Shown: piece after piece, positions 36,252 to 37,087 of the stretch
Layout of the letters: each line of letters opens with the position of its first letter
Position numbering within the stretch: the first letter of the stretch is position 1
Source: Clostridiales bacterium
GTDB taxonomy: Bacteria; Bacillota_A; Clostridia; Saccharofermentanales; Saccharofermentanaceae
Direction of reading: 5' to 3'
DNA: 37,087 bases
Assembly: GCA_017649745.1 (NCBI GenBank)
Contig: JAGCGE010000138.1
Coordinates: 1 to 37,087, forward strand
The notes under the pieces: generated by a model
What the model was told of the DNA's origin: nothing
Database searches by the model: none
Seen by the model: only the letters and a program-made list of their open reading frames with translations
Made by a program: the position numbers and the translations under genes

Positions 36252-36890
36252 TCACCATGTTTTCATAGTCAGGAATGCATCGGAAGTGATCGATACGCGA
36301 AGGTTACCGAACTCATATTCTTTATCAAGTTCAACCGTCTCAAGCTCTGAAGTACTATCAATAGCACCACTTTCTTTCAACGAATAGATAACATAGATCA
36401 GATAGGCTTGGGCATTTTCTATCGTATCGAACTGGATATATATATTTGTGCTAAACTCTCCCGCACGCCTTACCAAGATCGCTTCAACTATACCTTGTTC
36501 TATCTCCGATCGAGAACGCGCATTTCCAACAACAGGAACAATAATGTAGTTCGGATCATCCTTATATGCAGTAATGAAATCCTTTAGGAACTGATTATTA
36601 AAATCATCAGGATTAGCCTCAGCAGGATTCTCAAAAGGATCTTCATCTATTTCGACAGGATCTTCTATTGGCTGTATCTTAAGTTCACTTTCAGAAGGCT
36701 CAATATCCGGTTCAACGATCACCACTTTCGCCGTTGCTTCAGTAGTCTCTTCCGTGATCTCGGTTTCTTCAGTCTCCTCCGTCACTTCTGTATCGTCTGT
36801 AGCTTCAGTCTCATGTGTTCTTTTCATATCACACGAACATAACATCACGACTGATACTAAAAGAATAGAAGCTATGATCTTCTTTTTCAT
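36252..36890 (-). CDS. Small acidic-linker lipoprotein, unknown function
   Basis: 212 residues. The signal peptide ends at LCSC (Cys20). Residues 25-90 are a Thr/Glu-rich low-complexity spacer built of TEET/TEAT units and then Pro/Glu/Asp-rich sequence. Residues 95-212 form a mixed alpha/beta domain that I cannot assign with confidence; DUF4358-like clostridial lipoproteins have a similar size and plan. AAGGAAGGG supports the start. It is the first of three consecutive minus-strand genes (lipoprotein, YugP-type peptidase, hydrolase) that may share a transcript. Confidence 0.82.
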   Translation of the reverse strand: MKKKIIASILLVSVVMLCSCDMKRTHETEATDDTEVTEETEETEITEETTEATAKVVIVEPDIEPSESELKIQPIEDPVEIDEDPFENPAEANPDDFNNQFLKDFITAYKDDPNYIIVPVVGNARSRSEIEQGIVEAILVRRAGEFSTNIYIQFDTIENAQAYLIYVIYSLKESGAIDSTSELETVELDKEYEFGNLRVSITSDAFLTMKTW

Positions 36891-36939
36891 CCAAAGAAAC
36901 CCTTCCTTAATTATTTCAAGGATATAATATCATTTTTCG

Positions 36940-36977
36940 AAAAATAAAGAAGCGGTTCTATTTTGAAGAACCGCTTC
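36940..36977 (-). terminator. Rho-independent terminator of the DUF4214 gene at the right edge
   Basis: A perfect 11-bp stem (36949-36959 with 36967-36977, seven-base loop) followed on the minus strand by TTTATTTTT, just after the partial DUF4214 gene. Confidence 0.9.
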
Positions 36978-36983
36978 AGTCGT

Positions 36984-37087
36984 TTATCGTGTTATCGCAT
37001 AACTTGCGCAGATCTCAGTAAACTCTTGCGACTGAACAAAACTATTGAAGACCTGATCTTTGGTCATGCCTTTGTTCATGTTATCAA
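36984..37087 (-). CDS. DUF4214-domain protein, C-terminal end (partial)
   Basis: The minus-strand frame is open at the right edge and ends in TAA at 36984-36986, giving 33 residues. They read GMTKDQVFNSFVQSQEF then TEICASYAI, the same pattern as the last 30 residues of the two DUF4214 proteins at 22372 and 24215 (GMTREQLVYSFTRSPEF, GASRQAVVLGFTRSPEF). A strong terminator follows at once. The rest of the gene lies beyond the window, so its N-terminal domains are unknown. Confidence 0.8.
   Translation of the reverse strand, partial: DNMNKGMTKDQVFNSFVQSQEFTEICASYAITR

Overview
The window looks like chromosomal DNA from an anaerobic, plant-fibre-degrading Clostridia (Firmicutes) relative of the gut or rumen. 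This rests on the YesM/YesN and LplA/B/C-type transporter set, DUF624, DUF6171, DUF4214 secreted proteins, strong AGGAGG-type ribosome sites, sigma-A-like promoters, T-tract terminators, and a Na+-translocating decarboxylase subunit at the left edge. Most genes are on the minus strand. No rRNA, tRNA, CRISPR array, IS element, phage gene or integrase was seen, and no stretch longer than about 200 bases lacks a gene.

Layout. 1-300: C-terminus of a decarboxylase beta subunit. 420-6681 (minus): acidic lipoprotein, YesL-like protein with an extra external domain, and a carbohydrate ABC transporter (binding protein and two permeases). One permease carries a single in-frame TAG codon. 6856-14341 (minus): an L-arabinose operon reading GH51 arabinofuranosidase, DUF6171 zinc-ribbon protein, FGGY kinase, AraD, YesM sensor kinase, YesN regulator. 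14536-17508 (plus, divergent): a cytoplasmic three-domain enzyme, carboxylesterase-GH43-CBM6-like. 17608-19509: HlyIII-type membrane protein and a membrane protein with a Pro/Gln-rich tail. 19557-26215: inverted-order GH3 glycosidase and two secreted DUF4214 proteins. 26293-30014: DEAD-box helicase translationally coupled to an LTA-synthase-like enzyme. 30148-32663: zinc/manganese-type ABC importer whose ATPase has a His-rich tail. 32741-34558 (plus): phosphopentomutase fused to deoxyribose-phosphate aldolase. 34585-37087: lipase-like hydrolase, YugP-type zinc peptidase, acidic lipoprotein, and the C-terminal end of a third DUF4214 protein.

How the genes fit together. The left 17 kb reads as one sugar-uptake unit. 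YesM senses an extracellular oligosaccharide and phosphorylates YesN, which would activate the transporter promoter through a 22-bp-period direct repeat just upstream of its -35 box. The transporter imports arabinose-containing oligosaccharides. GH51 and the esterase-GH43 protein cleave them inside the cell, and the FGGY kinase and AraD feed the pentose-phosphate pathway. No arabinose isomerase (araA) is present here, so that step must be encoded elsewhere.

Most notable: the DeoB-DeoC fusion, the esterase-GH43-CBM6-like fusion, the lone in-frame amber codon in the permease (no other gene in the window ends in TAG), the candidate YesN operator, the YesL-ectodomain fusion, and three DUF4214 genes. 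Family names come from motif recognition by eye; no database search was run.
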